Below are positions 44,220 to 51,810 of a stretch of 64,000 nt of DNA, one piece after another (position 1 is the stretch's first letter; the number at the start of each line of letters is the position of its first letter). This DNA is from LC029 sp036676475 (lineage in GTDB: Bacteria; Bacillota; Bacilli; Aneurinibacillales; RAOX-1). The stretch covers positions 1 through 64,000 of the forward strand of contig JAKFCU010000089.1 of assembly GCA_036676475.1 (NCBI GenBank), read 5' to 3'. The notes beneath the pieces are model-generated. The model was not told the origin of the DNA and did not search any database. It saw only the letters and a program-made list of their open reading frames with translations. The translations under genes and the position numbers were made by a program.

Positions 44220-45088
44220 TACTCTGTTTGAACTTCAGTCGGGAGAACAAAGGTATATCCCATATCCGTTAACTTTTTCAGGATCGGATCCAAGGCTTCA
44301 GCTGTCACTGGGAAGTCATGCATGAGTATATTGCCACCGTTATGAACGGTGGACACTACTTGATCGACAACCTTTTGCGGCTCCTTATTCTCCCAATCTA
44401 GTGAACCTACGGACCAGTTCATCCATTGCATATTCTCATCCTTCATCACCTGCTTTTGGATATCAGTATAGGCGCCGAAGGGTGGACGGAAATAGTTCAC
44501 TTTTTCTCCTGTTATGTTCGTCAAAAGCTCATTCATAGATAATATTTCTTTTCTTTGTTTGTCCGCGGGAAGCTTCCTCAAGTTTTCGTGTTCCCAAGTA
44601 TGATTGGCGATAATATGGCCCCGATCATGGATCTCTTTGACTAGAGTCTTAAAGGTTTCGGCTTTTTCGGGACTTGCTTTGTAATCCCAGCCATAATTAA
44701 AACCATTGATAAACCAGATCGATTTGGCTTGGTATTTGTCCAAAATATCGAGAATCTGCAGGGTTACTTTACCTTTTGGGCCATCATCAAAAGTAAGCAG
44801 CACAATTTTTTCCTTGGAATCCTTTTCCTTGGGGTGAATATTAAAGTTTTTCAAATCAACATAGTATCCCTTTGGCTCTGAAGAGGGGACCGTTTCAACA
44901 TTGGCAGGATCTTGGGACTGAATGGGAGCAGGTACTGGAGTGACTGTTGGCGGTTGTACAGGTTCCTCTGATTTGACAGGTGTTGAGGTATTCGTTTCAT
45001 TCGTAGCAGAAGGACGATGATTAGGTTCCCCACTCGAACAGGCAGTTAGGAATAAAAAGAGGAGAATAGGGAGGGAAAGAAATCTCAT
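44219..45088 (-). CDS. Polysaccharide deacetylase lipoprotein (NodB domain)
   Basis: Extracytoplasmic metal-dependent deacetylase, probably of peptidoglycan or chitin-like glycans. Start ATG 45088 follows AAAGGAGAG; lipobox LTAC-S near residue 16. A Pro/Thr-rich linker (about 30-70) precedes the NodB fold: LTFDDGP, ANHTWEHENL (His-x3-His metal site), RPPFGAYTDIQK and the final ILMHD. 289 residues. Confidence 0.9.
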   Translation of the reverse strand: MRFLSLPILLFLFLTACSSGEPNHRPSATNETNTSTPVKSEEPVQPPTVTPVPAPIQSQDPANVETVPSSEPKGYYVDLKNFNIHPKEKDSKEKIVLLTFDDGPKGKVTLQILDILDKYQAKSIWFINGFNYGWDYKASPEKAETFKTLVKEIHDRGHIIANHTWEHENLRKLPADKQRKEILSMNELLTNITGEKVNYFRPPFGAYTDIQKQVMKDENMQWMNWSVGSLDWENKEPQKVVDQVVSTVHNGGNILMHDFPVTAEALDPILKKLTDMGYTFVLPTEVQTE

Positions 45089-45244
45089 CTTGATCTCTCC
45101 TTTCATTATTTTATTATTTTATTTTATCATAATATACAAGCTAGCAAATTAGAACAGCTGAAATGTTGGTTCAGTAGTTCATTATTTTTGCATATAGTAT
45201 TAGTACTTTTACCATGAAATACAGGAATCCCAGAACATTTCTGG

Positions 45245-45274
45245 TTGTTTCAAGAACCCTGCACATGGTATCAT
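45245..45274 (+). promoter_or_regulatory. Candidate promoter of mecA
   Basis: TTGTTT, 18-base spacer, TATCAT. Weak match only. Confidence 0.35.
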
Positions 45275-45367
45275 TAAACAACAAATTAATAGATAGCAAT
45301 CCAGAACATACAAAAGCTTACTATCATAACCTATAGTACTAACGGATTGGCAGGGGAGGGTCGTAAA

Positions 45368-45970
45368 ATGCGTGTTGAACGCCTAAGTCAGGACAAAGTA
45401 AGGATTTTCTTAACGTTCGATGATTTATACGAAAGAGGAATAGAAAAAGAGGACATCTGGCGTGACATCCCAAAGGTCCATGATTTGTTCAATGACATGA
45501 TGGAGCAAGCCTACCAGGAATTAGGCTTCGAAATCATGGGGCCTGTTGCCGTGGAAGTATTTGCTTTGCCTGCACAAGGCATGGTAGTAATCGTTACAAG
45601 AGGAAAAAGCCAAACGTCCGCTGAGGATGATACCGAATATGATGATGACGATATATATGAGATGGAAGTTACATTAGAAGAAAGTGATGACATCATTTAT
45701 TACTTCCACGATTTTGAGCACCTGATAGAAGCTTGTCAACGAGCCATATCTGTTCTTCAGGAAGGCGGCAAGGTTTATCGGTATAACGATAGATATTACC
45801 TAGTATTAGATGAAATAGAGGTAGAAAACCAACAGCTCTATCACACGATCATCGCGTTGTTATCTGAATATGGTGAGGCTTCTACTGTAACAAAGTATGT
45901 ATTAGACGAATACGGCAAGCCAATTGTGAAGCAGGATGCCATTAAAGTACTCTGTCAACATTTCAAGTAA
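45368..45970 (+). CDS. mecA: Adaptor protein MecA
   Basis: ClpC adaptor that targets substrates (ComK in Bacillus) for ClpCP degradation. ATG 45368 behind GGGGAGGG; 200 residues. N-terminal substrate-binding part MRVERLSQDKVRIFLTFDDL, an acidic linker (EDDTEYDDDDIYEMEV, about 92-110) and C-terminal ClpC-binding domain (IIYYFHDFEHLIEACQRA ... LSEYGEAST). Next to the glutamate dehydrogenase gene as in many Bacillales. Confidence 0.94.
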   Translation: MRVERLSQDKVRIFLTFDDLYERGIEKEDIWRDIPKVHDLFNDMMEQAYQELGFEIMGPVAVEVFALPAQGMVVIVTRGKSQTSAEDDTEYDDDDIYEMEVTLEESDDIIYYFHDFEHLIEACQRAISVLQEGGKVYRYNDRYYLVLDEIEVENQQLYHTIIALLSEYGEASTVTKYVLDEYGKPIVKQDAIKVLCQHFK

Positions 45971-46007
45971 TCTTGAGGCGCAGTGGTAACCGAATATATG
46001 ACTTGTG

Positions 46008-46046
46008 AAACAAAAGGCGCGTAGATAAGATACGCGCCTTTTGTTT
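46008..46046 (+). terminator. Terminator after mecA
   Basis: AAACAAAAGGCGCGTA / TACGCGCCTTTTGTTT, 16-bp perfect stem. A family A repeat follows at once. Confidence 0.9.
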
Positions 46047-46097
46047 CACTTATCCAAAAGTATTATACGAATAAGGCTACGCCAGTAGCTTTCTTAC
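46047..46097 (-). repeat. Family A repeat, copy 6a
   Basis: CACTTATCCAAAAGTATTAT, ACGAATAAGGCTACGCCAGT, AGCTTTCTTAC. First unit of a tandem pair abutting the mecA terminator. Confidence 0.88.
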
Positions 46098-46147
46098 ACT
46101 TATCGGAAAGTATCATACGCATAGGGCTACGCTAGTAGCTTTCTTAC
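46096..46147 (-). repeat. Family A repeat, copy 6b
   Basis: ACACTTATCGGAAAGTATCA, TACGCATAGGGCTACGCTAG, TAGCTTTCTTAC. Second unit of the tandem pair; the units differ at several positions, so the duplication is not recent. Confidence 0.88.
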
Positions 46148-46166
46148 ATTTAAGGGAGAGGATTAT

Positions 46167-47696
46167 ATGGAAAATCAAAATGAGGAATATGCAACAATAC
46201 TTCCTCGACGGATATCTAACGAGGATTTAGCAAAGCTGCATGCTCATTACAAAAAAAATTTGTCTCAAGAAGCTGTTGAATACCTGAAACGTAGAGGAAT
46301 TACCTTAGAGACAGCCGAGCGATTTGAATTAGGATATGAATCCTTTCAAATTGGATTTCAAACCCCGAGAGGGAAAATGGGTGGATATTTTACGAACTGT
46401 ATCGTCTTTCCTGTTCGAGATGCTGATGGAAGCATAGTGGACCTAATTGGCCGCTCCATCTTTGATGAGAAGCCAAAGTATAAAGCCCTTGTGGGAAAAG
46501 GGGAAGTTTTCTTTAATGAAGAGATCATCGAGAATTCAGATGACATTTTGCTATGTAAGAATGTATTTGATGTTTTATCCTTAGAACAGGCTCAAATGCC
46601 GGCCATTTGCAGTTCTGATTTCTCTTCATTCAAAGAAAGTCATGCCCATAAGCTAAAGGGAAAACGGATCTTTATCTGCTACCCGAACGATGAAACTGGA
46701 AGAAGAGAAAGCAATCGGATTTCTTCTCTTCTCCATGAACTTGCAAAGGAGATCTATAACGTCTATCTTCCGGAAGGGTTTCGTGATATTAACAACTTTT
46801 TTGTTCAGGTAAAAAACCCTGCAGAAACCTTTCAGCGTTTGCTAAACGAAACGGTAGAAGAAACCTTGAAGGTTCCTGTATCCCCTGATGTACGGAATCT
46901 AGTTGTTTTTGTTGAAGAGTATATGAAGCGCCACAGTGGGGATGTTCAGGGAACACCGACCGGTTTTCCTGATCTGGACGAAAAACTAGTCGGGGGGTTG
47001 AGAACGGGGTTTTATCTTATTACGGGGATGGTTTCGAGTGGTAAATCGATGCTATTAAGACAGCTAGCAGATCACATCTCATTCACCGGAGTACCCGTTG
47101 TCTATGTATCTTGGGATATGACCGCATTTGAATTATGGGCACGAAGTATTGCACGAATATTACAGGTTTCCCCCCAGCAAGTGATAACGGCTCAAGTTCC
47201 AATTGAGGGGATTAACCAAGCAAACCAAGAATATTCGGCTATGGCTAAACACATGTGGACACTTGAAGGAACTATGGATACATCCCTGGATGAAGTGGAA
47301 GACTATATTGAAAGAATTATCCAATCCATCGGGCGGGTACCGATTGTTTTTATAGACCATTTGCTGAGGATTCCATTACGAGATAAAGAAGGGCGTCTAA
47401 TTCAGCAAAATTATTCTTTAGTTTCGTATATCCTTCATCAATGGTCAAGGCAGTGGGATACGTCCATCGTGGCCGTTGCTCCACAGCAGATTCATGAACA
47501 TCCGATGAGCGGGGCGGTGGAAGCAGCAGTTGATGTTATCCTTACTATGCAGAAAGAAGAGCATGAGCAGGATGAAAAAGAGAAAGAAAAAATGGGCTTG
47601 TATCTGAAAAAGAATAGAAACGGGACCTTAGGTAAGATTTCCTTGGTTTTTGATAAGGAAAAGGCGATCTTTCTTCCTTCTCATTCTTTGTGTTAA
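46167..47696 (+). CDS. Twinkle-like protein: degenerate primase/TOPRIM plus DnaB/RecA helicase domain
   Basis: 509 residues. The N-terminal part (about 20-215) resembles the DnaG catalytic core: YLKRRGITLETAERFELGY, then IVFPVRDADGSIVDLIGRSI and a TOPRIM-like stretch. There the catalytic Glu (V-V-E-G in primases) is Lys131 in LLCKNVFDVLSL and the DxD loop (FDGD-x-AG) reads YPNDETG, so primer synthesis looks impossible. No zinc-binding domain. The C-terminal part (about 260-505) is a DnaB/RecA ATPase: GGLRTGFYLITG, Walker A GMVSSGKS (287-294), VPIVFIDHLLRIP (Walker B) and MSGAVEAAVDVILTMQ. Function unknown. GGGAGAGG precedes the ATG. Confidence 0.8.
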   Translation: MENQNEEYATILPRRISNEDLAKLHAHYKKNLSQEAVEYLKRRGITLETAERFELGYESFQIGFQTPRGKMGGYFTNCIVFPVRDADGSIVDLIGRSIFDEKPKYKALVGKGEVFFNEEIIENSDDILLCKNVFDVLSLEQAQMPAICSSDFSSFKESHAHKLKGKRIFICYPNDETGRRESNRISSLLHELAKEIYNVYLPEGFRDINNFFVQVKNPAETFQRLLNETVEETLKVPVSPDVRNLVVFVEEYMKRHSGDVQGTPTGFPDLDEKLVGGLRTGFYLITGMVSSGKSMLLRQLADHISFTGVPVVYVSWDMTAFELWARSIARILQVSPQQVITAQVPIEGINQANQEYSAMAKHMWTLEGTMDTSLDEVEDYIERIIQSIGRVPIVFIDHLLRIPLRDKEGRLIQQNYSLVSYILHQWSRQWDTSIVAVAPQQIHEHPMSGAVEAAVDVILTMQKEEHEQDEKEKEKMGLYLKKNRNGTLGKISLVFDKEKAIFLPSHSLC

Positions 47697-47758
47697 GTTG
47701 TATACTTAACGGCGGATGTTAATATCTAGCATATAATGTTTCTCTAGAGGTGGTAATT

Positions 47759-49045
47759 ATGGCGGATAAAGAAGTGGTAGAAAAGCAAGTGACAGAGCAG
47801 CAAAAGGAGAATCTGAATGTCCTTGTTTCCACTCAAAAAGTCATTAAAGAGGCGCTTTCTAAGCTAGGGTATCATGAAACGGTATATGAATTATTAAAAG
47901 AGCCGATGCGTATTTTGACAGTTCGCATACCTGTCCGAATGGATGATGGTTCGGTCAAGGTGTTCACAGGATATCGGGCACAGCATAATGATGCGGTAGG
48001 TCCGACCAAGGGGGGAGTTCGCTTCCATCCGGAGGTGACAGAAGACGAAGTAAAAGCGCTTTCCATTTGGATGAGCTTAAAATGCGGGATAGTCGATCTT
48101 CCTTATGGTGGAGGTAAAGGAGGCATCATTTGCGACCCTCGGGATATGTCGTTCAGAGAATTAGAACGTCTAAGCCGAGGCTATGTACGTGCCATCAGCC
48201 AAATTGTTGGTCCATCAAAAGATATACCGGCACCGGATGTGTTCACCAATTCACAAATTATGGCTTGGATGATGGATGAATACAGCCGTATCCGTGAATT
48301 TGATTCTCCTGGCTTTATCACAGGGAAGCCATTAGTGTTAGGCGGTTCTCATGGAAGAGAAACAGCAACAGCTAAAGGGGTTACGATATGCATTGAAGAA
48401 TCCGCAAAAAGACGCGGGATTAACCTAAAGGGAGCTCGTGTGGTTGTCCAGGGCTTCGGTAACGCAGGAAGTTTTCTGTCTAAATTCATGCATGATGCAG
48501 GAGCTAAAATTGTAGGGATCTCAGATGCCTATGGTGGATTATACGATGAAGATGGTCTGGATATCGATTATTTATTAGACCGTCGGGATTCCTTCGGAAC
48601 CGTAACCAAGCTGTACAAAGATACGATAACGAATAAGCAGCTATTAGAATTGGATTGTGACATTCTGGTTCCGGCTGCCATCGAAAATCAAATAACGGCA
48701 GAAAATGCCCATAATATTAAAGCGAAAATTGTAGTAGAAGCAGCAAATGGACCGACTACGTTAGAAGGTACCCGTATCTTAACGGAGCGTGGCATTCTAT
48801 TAGTTCCTGATGTTTTGGCAAGTTCAGGAGGAGTAACCGTATCTTATTTCGAATGGGTACAAAACAACCAAGGGTATTATTGGACGGAAGAAGAAGTAGA
48901 GACGAAGCTTAGAGAAGTGATGGTTCGTTCCTTTGAAAATGTCTATAATACTTCTCAATCGCGCCGTGTTGATATGAGACTTTCTGCTTATATGGTTGGT
49001 TGCCGGAAAATGGCCGAAGCATCCCGTTTCCGTGGGTGGGTGTAA
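47759..49045 (+). CDS. gudB: NAD-dependent glutamate dehydrogenase (GudB/RocG type)
   Basis: Oxidative deamination of glutamate to 2-oxoglutarate. 428 residues from ATG 47759 (AGAGGTGG upstream). Active-site Lys in KGGVRFHP / GGGKGGIICDP, PAPDVFTNSQIMAWMMDEY, and the Rossmann motif VVQGFGNAGSF. No duplication of the kind that inactivates GudB in laboratory Bacillus is seen. Its stop codon lies at the edge of a family A repeat. The symbol gudB versus rocG is by context. Confidence 0.93.
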   Translation: MADKEVVEKQVTEQQKENLNVLVSTQKVIKEALSKLGYHETVYELLKEPMRILTVRIPVRMDDGSVKVFTGYRAQHNDAVGPTKGGVRFHPEVTEDEVKALSIWMSLKCGIVDLPYGGGKGGIICDPRDMSFRELERLSRGYVRAISQIVGPSKDIPAPDVFTNSQIMAWMMDEYSRIREFDSPGFITGKPLVLGGSHGRETATAKGVTICIEESAKRRGINLKGARVVVQGFGNAGSFLSKFMHDAGAKIVGISDAYGGLYDEDGLDIDYLLDRRDSFGTVTKLYKDTITNKQLLELDCDILVPAAIENQITAENAHNIKAKIVVEAANGPTTLEGTRILTERGILLVPDVLASSGGVTVSYFEWVQNNQGYYWTEEEVETKLREVMVRSFENVYNTSQSRRVDMRLSAYMVGCRKMAEASRFRGWV

Positions 49046-49096
49046 GAAGGCTACTCGTTGTAGTCCTATGCGTATAATACTTTCCAATAAGTATAA
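49042..49096 (+). repeat. Family A repeat, copy 7
   Basis: GTAAGAAGGCTACTCGTTGT, AGTCCTATGCGTATAATACT, TTCCAATAAGTATAA. It includes the gudB stop codon and runs into the next terminator. Confidence 0.82.
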
Positions 49097-49197
49097 AGTG
49101 AAAAAGTCTTGCCGGATGTTGGCAAGACTTTTTCACTTTCTTGATCGACAGCCATGGCGATAGTACCGCCTGTATTTATAATCACGATCTTCCTCAT
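49066..49197 (-). pseudogene. 5' remnant of an L-asparaginase gene
   Basis: Minus-strand ATG 49197 with a strong GGAGGG Shine-Dalgarno encodes MRKIVIINTGGTIAMAVDQE, the N-terminal strand and GGTIA loop (catalytic Thr) of asparaginases. The frame then runs into the terminator hairpin and the family A repeat and stops after 43 codons. The remaining roughly 280 residues of the enzyme are gone. Asparaginase genes occur at this place, between glutamate dehydrogenase and prsW, in related genomes as I recall, so this is probably a local deletion. Confidence 0.6.
49095..49139. terminator. Bidirectional terminator after gudB
   Basis: AAAGTGAAAAAGTCTTGCC / GGCAAGACTTTTTCACTTT, 19-bp perfect stem, 7-base loop. 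Confidence 0.9.
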
Positions 49198-49321
49198 GAT
49201 TTCCCTCCAATAGTTGGTATTTTCTATTTTCCTGAACCATGTTACGATGGTAGCAGGGCAAATAAGGCCCTAATGGATAGTATAATAAAAAAGTTCCCCG
49301 AGAAAAAGAGGGGGTTGAATA

Positions 49322-49984
49322 ATGATAGCGACTATTGCGGCTTCCATTGCACCTGGAATTGCCCTATTAAGTTACTTTTATCTAAGAGATCGGTATGAAA
49401 TAGAACCCTTGCATATGGTTGCCAAAACCTTCTTGTTTGGGATCCTTCTCGTTTTTCCTGTAATGGTGCTTCAGTTCGGGATCCAGGAGGAATTTGATTT
49501 AGGCGTTTTTGCAAAATCCTTCTTCATTGCTGGGTTTATTGAAGAATTCTTTAAATGGTTTATTGTCTATTTCACGGTCTATAAGCATGTTGAATTTGAT
49601 GAGCTCTATGACGGAATTGTTTATGCTGTAGCGGTTTCTCTCGGCTTTGCCACATTAGAGAACTTTATTTATTTATATTCGTATGGCTTGGAAGAAGCGC
49701 TGATGAGAGCATTGCTTCCTGTATCGAGCCATGCCTTGTTCGGTGTCATCATGGGGTACAATTTAGGTAAGGGAAAATTCGAATCTAAGCCAACAAATCA
49801 GCGCATATATATGTTCTATTCAGTGTTCTTACCTTTTTTACTGCATGGATGCTATAATTTTATTCTCTATTCATCTACCCATCATTATTTGTGGGTGATA
49901 ATGCCATTTATGGCCATCCTCTGGTTTATTTCAATGCGGCGCGTAAGAAAAGCACAGATGAAGTCTAAAGCAGCCTCTTTCTGA
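49322..49984 (+). CDS. prsW: Intramembrane protease PrsW
   Basis: Membrane metalloprotease; in Bacillus it makes the site-1 cut of anti-sigma factor RsiW. 220 residues, about seven hydrophobic segments, with the family motifs EEFFKWF, ATLENFIY, SSHALFG and HGCYNFI containing the catalytic Glu and His. Position before sleB/ypeB is conserved. Confidence 0.93.
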   Translation: MIATIAASIAPGIALLSYFYLRDRYEIEPLHMVAKTFLFGILLVFPVMVLQFGIQEEFDLGVFAKSFFIAGFIEEFFKWFIVYFTVYKHVEFDELYDGIVYAVAVSLGFATLENFIYLYSYGLEEALMRALLPVSSHALFGVIMGYNLGKGKFESKPTNQRIYMFYSVFLPFLLHGCYNFILYSSTHHYLWVIMPFMAILWFISMRRVRKAQMKSKAASF

Positions 49985-50014
49985 TCACACTAGAGATAGT
50001 GAAAAAGAGAAGAA

Positions 50015-50092
50015 GGCCCTGAGGGATAAGCAGTTGCATTCCAACAATGAAGTAGAATCGATGTCGTAGGAATGCCTAGTGAAGAAGGAGGA
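50015..50092 (+). repeat. Family B leader repeat, copy 4 (upstream of 54-aa gene)
   Basis: GGCCCTGAGGG, GCATTCC/GGAATGC hairpin with loop AATCGATGTCGTA, then AGTGAAGAAGGAGG. Confidence 0.82.
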
Positions 50093-50099
50093 CATAAAA

Positions 50100-50264
50100 A
50101 TGATTCGCAAGGAACGGCATAAGGTGACGATCCGTTGCAACAATTGTGGAGAAAAGTTCACATTGGTTGGGAAAAAGGGAAAATCCGGACAGGTGGATAC
50201 CGGATTTAAGCAGTGTCTATGCAGTAATGATCGTGATTTTGATATATCAGGAATGGATTTTTAG
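50100..50264 (+). CDS. Small Cys-rich protein (putative zinc ribbon), 54 aa
   Basis: Starts at ATG 50100, 7 bases after AAGGAGG from a family B repeat; the longer GTG start lies inside that repeat. Sequence has RCNNCGEKFTL and QCLCSNDRDF: two CxxC-like pairs about 25 residues apart, consistent with one zinc site. Function not recognised. Followed by a long terminator hairpin. Confidence 0.7.
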   Translation: MIRKERHKVTIRCNNCGEKFTLVGKKGKSGQVDTGFKQCLCSNDRDFDISGMDF

Positions 50265-50350
50265 GAGGGTGGCTAAATACGAAGATACGGACCGGTCCAG
50301 CCTTCTAAACCACTCATCTCCAGTTAATGAATGTTATTTAATCTTTTAAC

Positions 50351-50438
50351 AAATAAACGAAAAAACTCTGCTAATCCTTGTCGATTTCAGCTTTTGAACC
50401 GACATGACCACTGATAAGCGGAGTTTTTTCGTTATTTT
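50351..50438 (+). terminator. Long-loop terminator hairpin
   Basis: AAATAAACGAAAAAACTCTG (50351 on) pairs with its near complement ending TTTTTTCGTTATTT at 50438, around an internal loop of about 45 bases. Confidence 0.65.
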
Positions 50439-50786
50439 TGCTTTCTATTTTTGAAATAAGCCGAGAAGTAGATAGAGGATCATAAGAATAGAGGTGATTT
50501 TCTTCCCTTATTTTAAAATTTTGGCCTACTAAAGGCTTGTTAAGGGATCAAATGTCCGCAATTCCTTTTTGTATGCGTTTTCAATTTAGTTAAGTGGGAG
50601 GATAAGGGCATTTTTACCCCTATTCATCCAGGTATCTTCCCATTTTTGAAAATAGGAGAAATTTGTTCCTTTATGACACCCTAGTCATTACGTCATCAGG
50701 GCTCGTATCGAGTCTGGCGATATATTCCACATGACATGCTTTTACTCCCCCTTCTTGTAGCAACCTTAGGATATACCAATTTTTTT

Positions 50787-50816
50787 GCATAATCTCTCTG
50801 GTATAAACTCACAATA
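50787..50816 (+). promoter_or_regulatory. Predicted sigma-G promoter of sleB
   Basis: GCATA (-35, GHATR) and CACAATA (-10, one mismatch to CATnnTA) with an 18-base spacer, 40 bases before the sleB ATG. sleB is a sigma-G gene in Bacillus. Confidence 0.55.
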
Positions 50817-50856
50817 AAACCAATAACAACAAAAGACGGCAGCAGGAGGATCGACA

Positions 50857-51609
50857 ATGAAGGTGAACTTCAGGAAAACAATCATCATCACTTTCACCAT
50901 GGCATTGATGGTTGGTCTTTTTTTTGCGTATGTTACTGTATCCAGCGACAAAGAAATATTCAGTGGGAGAATATTGGAGCGCGGGGCTTCGGGTGATGAT
51001 GTCATCGAATTGCAAGATCGTTTGAAATACATCGGGTACCTAAAAGGTGAAACCGATGGTAAATTTGGGGATAACACCTATTGGGCACTTCGTAAATTCC
51101 AAAAGGATTTTGGAATTGAGGTAGATGGAAAAGCGGGAAGTGAAACACAGAAGATCTTAGTTGCCAAGACCAAATATGAATCTAAGAAAAAGGCACCGGC
51201 TACAGCTAGAGTAGAATCTAAACAGGCAAATAACGGATATAAGGCTCATGGGTTATCCGCAAATGATTTAAAAATAATGGCGAATGCGGTATATGGTGAG
51301 TCGCGTGGGGAGCCTTATGTTGGTCAGGTTGCGGTTGCAGCCGTCATTTTAAACCGGGTAGATAGCTCGTCTTTTCCTAATACGCCATCCGGAGTTGTTT
51401 TTGAACCTCGAGCATTTACCGCTGTAGCTGATGGGCAAATCTGGCTAACACCTAATGAATCTGCGGAAAAAGCGGTAAAGGATGCGTTGAATGGAATGGA
51501 CCCAACCGGTGGATGTACCTACTATTTTAATCCTGAGACAGCAACATCAGCATGGATTTGGGGGCGTCCGCAGGTGAAAAGAATAGGGAAGCACATTTTC
51601 TGTAGATAA
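50857..51609 (+). CDS. sleB: Spore cortex-lytic enzyme SleB
   Basis: Lytic transglycosylase that degrades cortex during germination. 250 residues: N-terminal hydrophobic segment about 7-27 (signal peptide or anchor), peptidoglycan-binding domain (LERGASGDDVIELQDRL ... GKFGDNTYWALRKFQ, about 41-105), linker, and SleB hydrolase domain (about 135-250) with catalytic Glu in NAVYGESRGEP and FEPRAFTAV. Partner ypeB follows. Confidence 0.95.
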   Translation: MKVNFRKTIIITFTMALMVGLFFAYVTVSSDKEIFSGRILERGASGDDVIELQDRLKYIGYLKGETDGKFGDNTYWALRKFQKDFGIEVDGKAGSETQKILVAKTKYESKKKAPATARVESKQANNGYKAHGLSANDLKIMANAVYGESRGEPYVGQVAVAAVILNRVDSSSFPNTPSGVVFEPRAFTAVADGQIWLTPNESAEKAVKDALNGMDPTGGCTYYFNPETATSAWIWGRPQVKRIGKHIFCR

Positions 51610-51641
51610 CGCTAAGTATGCTATATACATTGCAATTTCTT

Positions 51642-51716
51642 AAGGCACCGAGGGGCAAAAAAATGCATTCCAGCAAGATGTTAATTCGACATAGTTGGAA
51701 TGCCAAGAGATGAAGG
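51642..51716 (+). repeat. Family B leader repeat, copy 5a
   Basis: GGCACCGAGGGGC, GCATTCCA/TGGAATGC hairpin with loop AATTCGACATAG, GCCAAGAGATGAAGG. First of a tandem pair. Confidence 0.85.
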
Positions 51717-51801
51717 CCCTCACGAAGACCCAAGAGGGCACAACAAATGCATTCTAGCAAGATGTTGATTCGACGTAGTTAGAATGCCAAGAGATGAAGG
51801 A
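51715..51801 (+). repeat. Family B leader repeat, copy 5b (upstream of ypeB)
   Basis: GGCCCTC...GAGGGC hairpin, ACAACAA, GCATTCTA/TAGAATGC hairpin, loop ATTCGACGTAG, then AGATGAAGGAG as the ypeB Shine-Dalgarno. Relative to copy 5a both sides of one base pair changed (C-G to T-A). Confidence 0.88.
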
Positions 51802-51810
51802 GTGAAACAC

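Larger units (their letters stand above)
50265..50856. other. 590-bp intergenic region before sleB
   Basis: No gene supported. Holds the terminator at 50351-50438, one family C palindrome at 50602-50622 (ATAAGGG...CCCCTAT), and a sigma-G-like promoter at 50787-50816. Confidence 0.55.

Noticed and set aside
49141..49398. Plus-strand ORF of 85 codons before prsW
   Set aside because: No Shine-Dalgarno, overlaps the prsW start in another frame and is antisense to the asparaginase remnant.
51642..51801. CRISPR-like array
   Set aside because: Only two units, variable spacing, both belong to the dispersed family B leader repeat; no cas genes.
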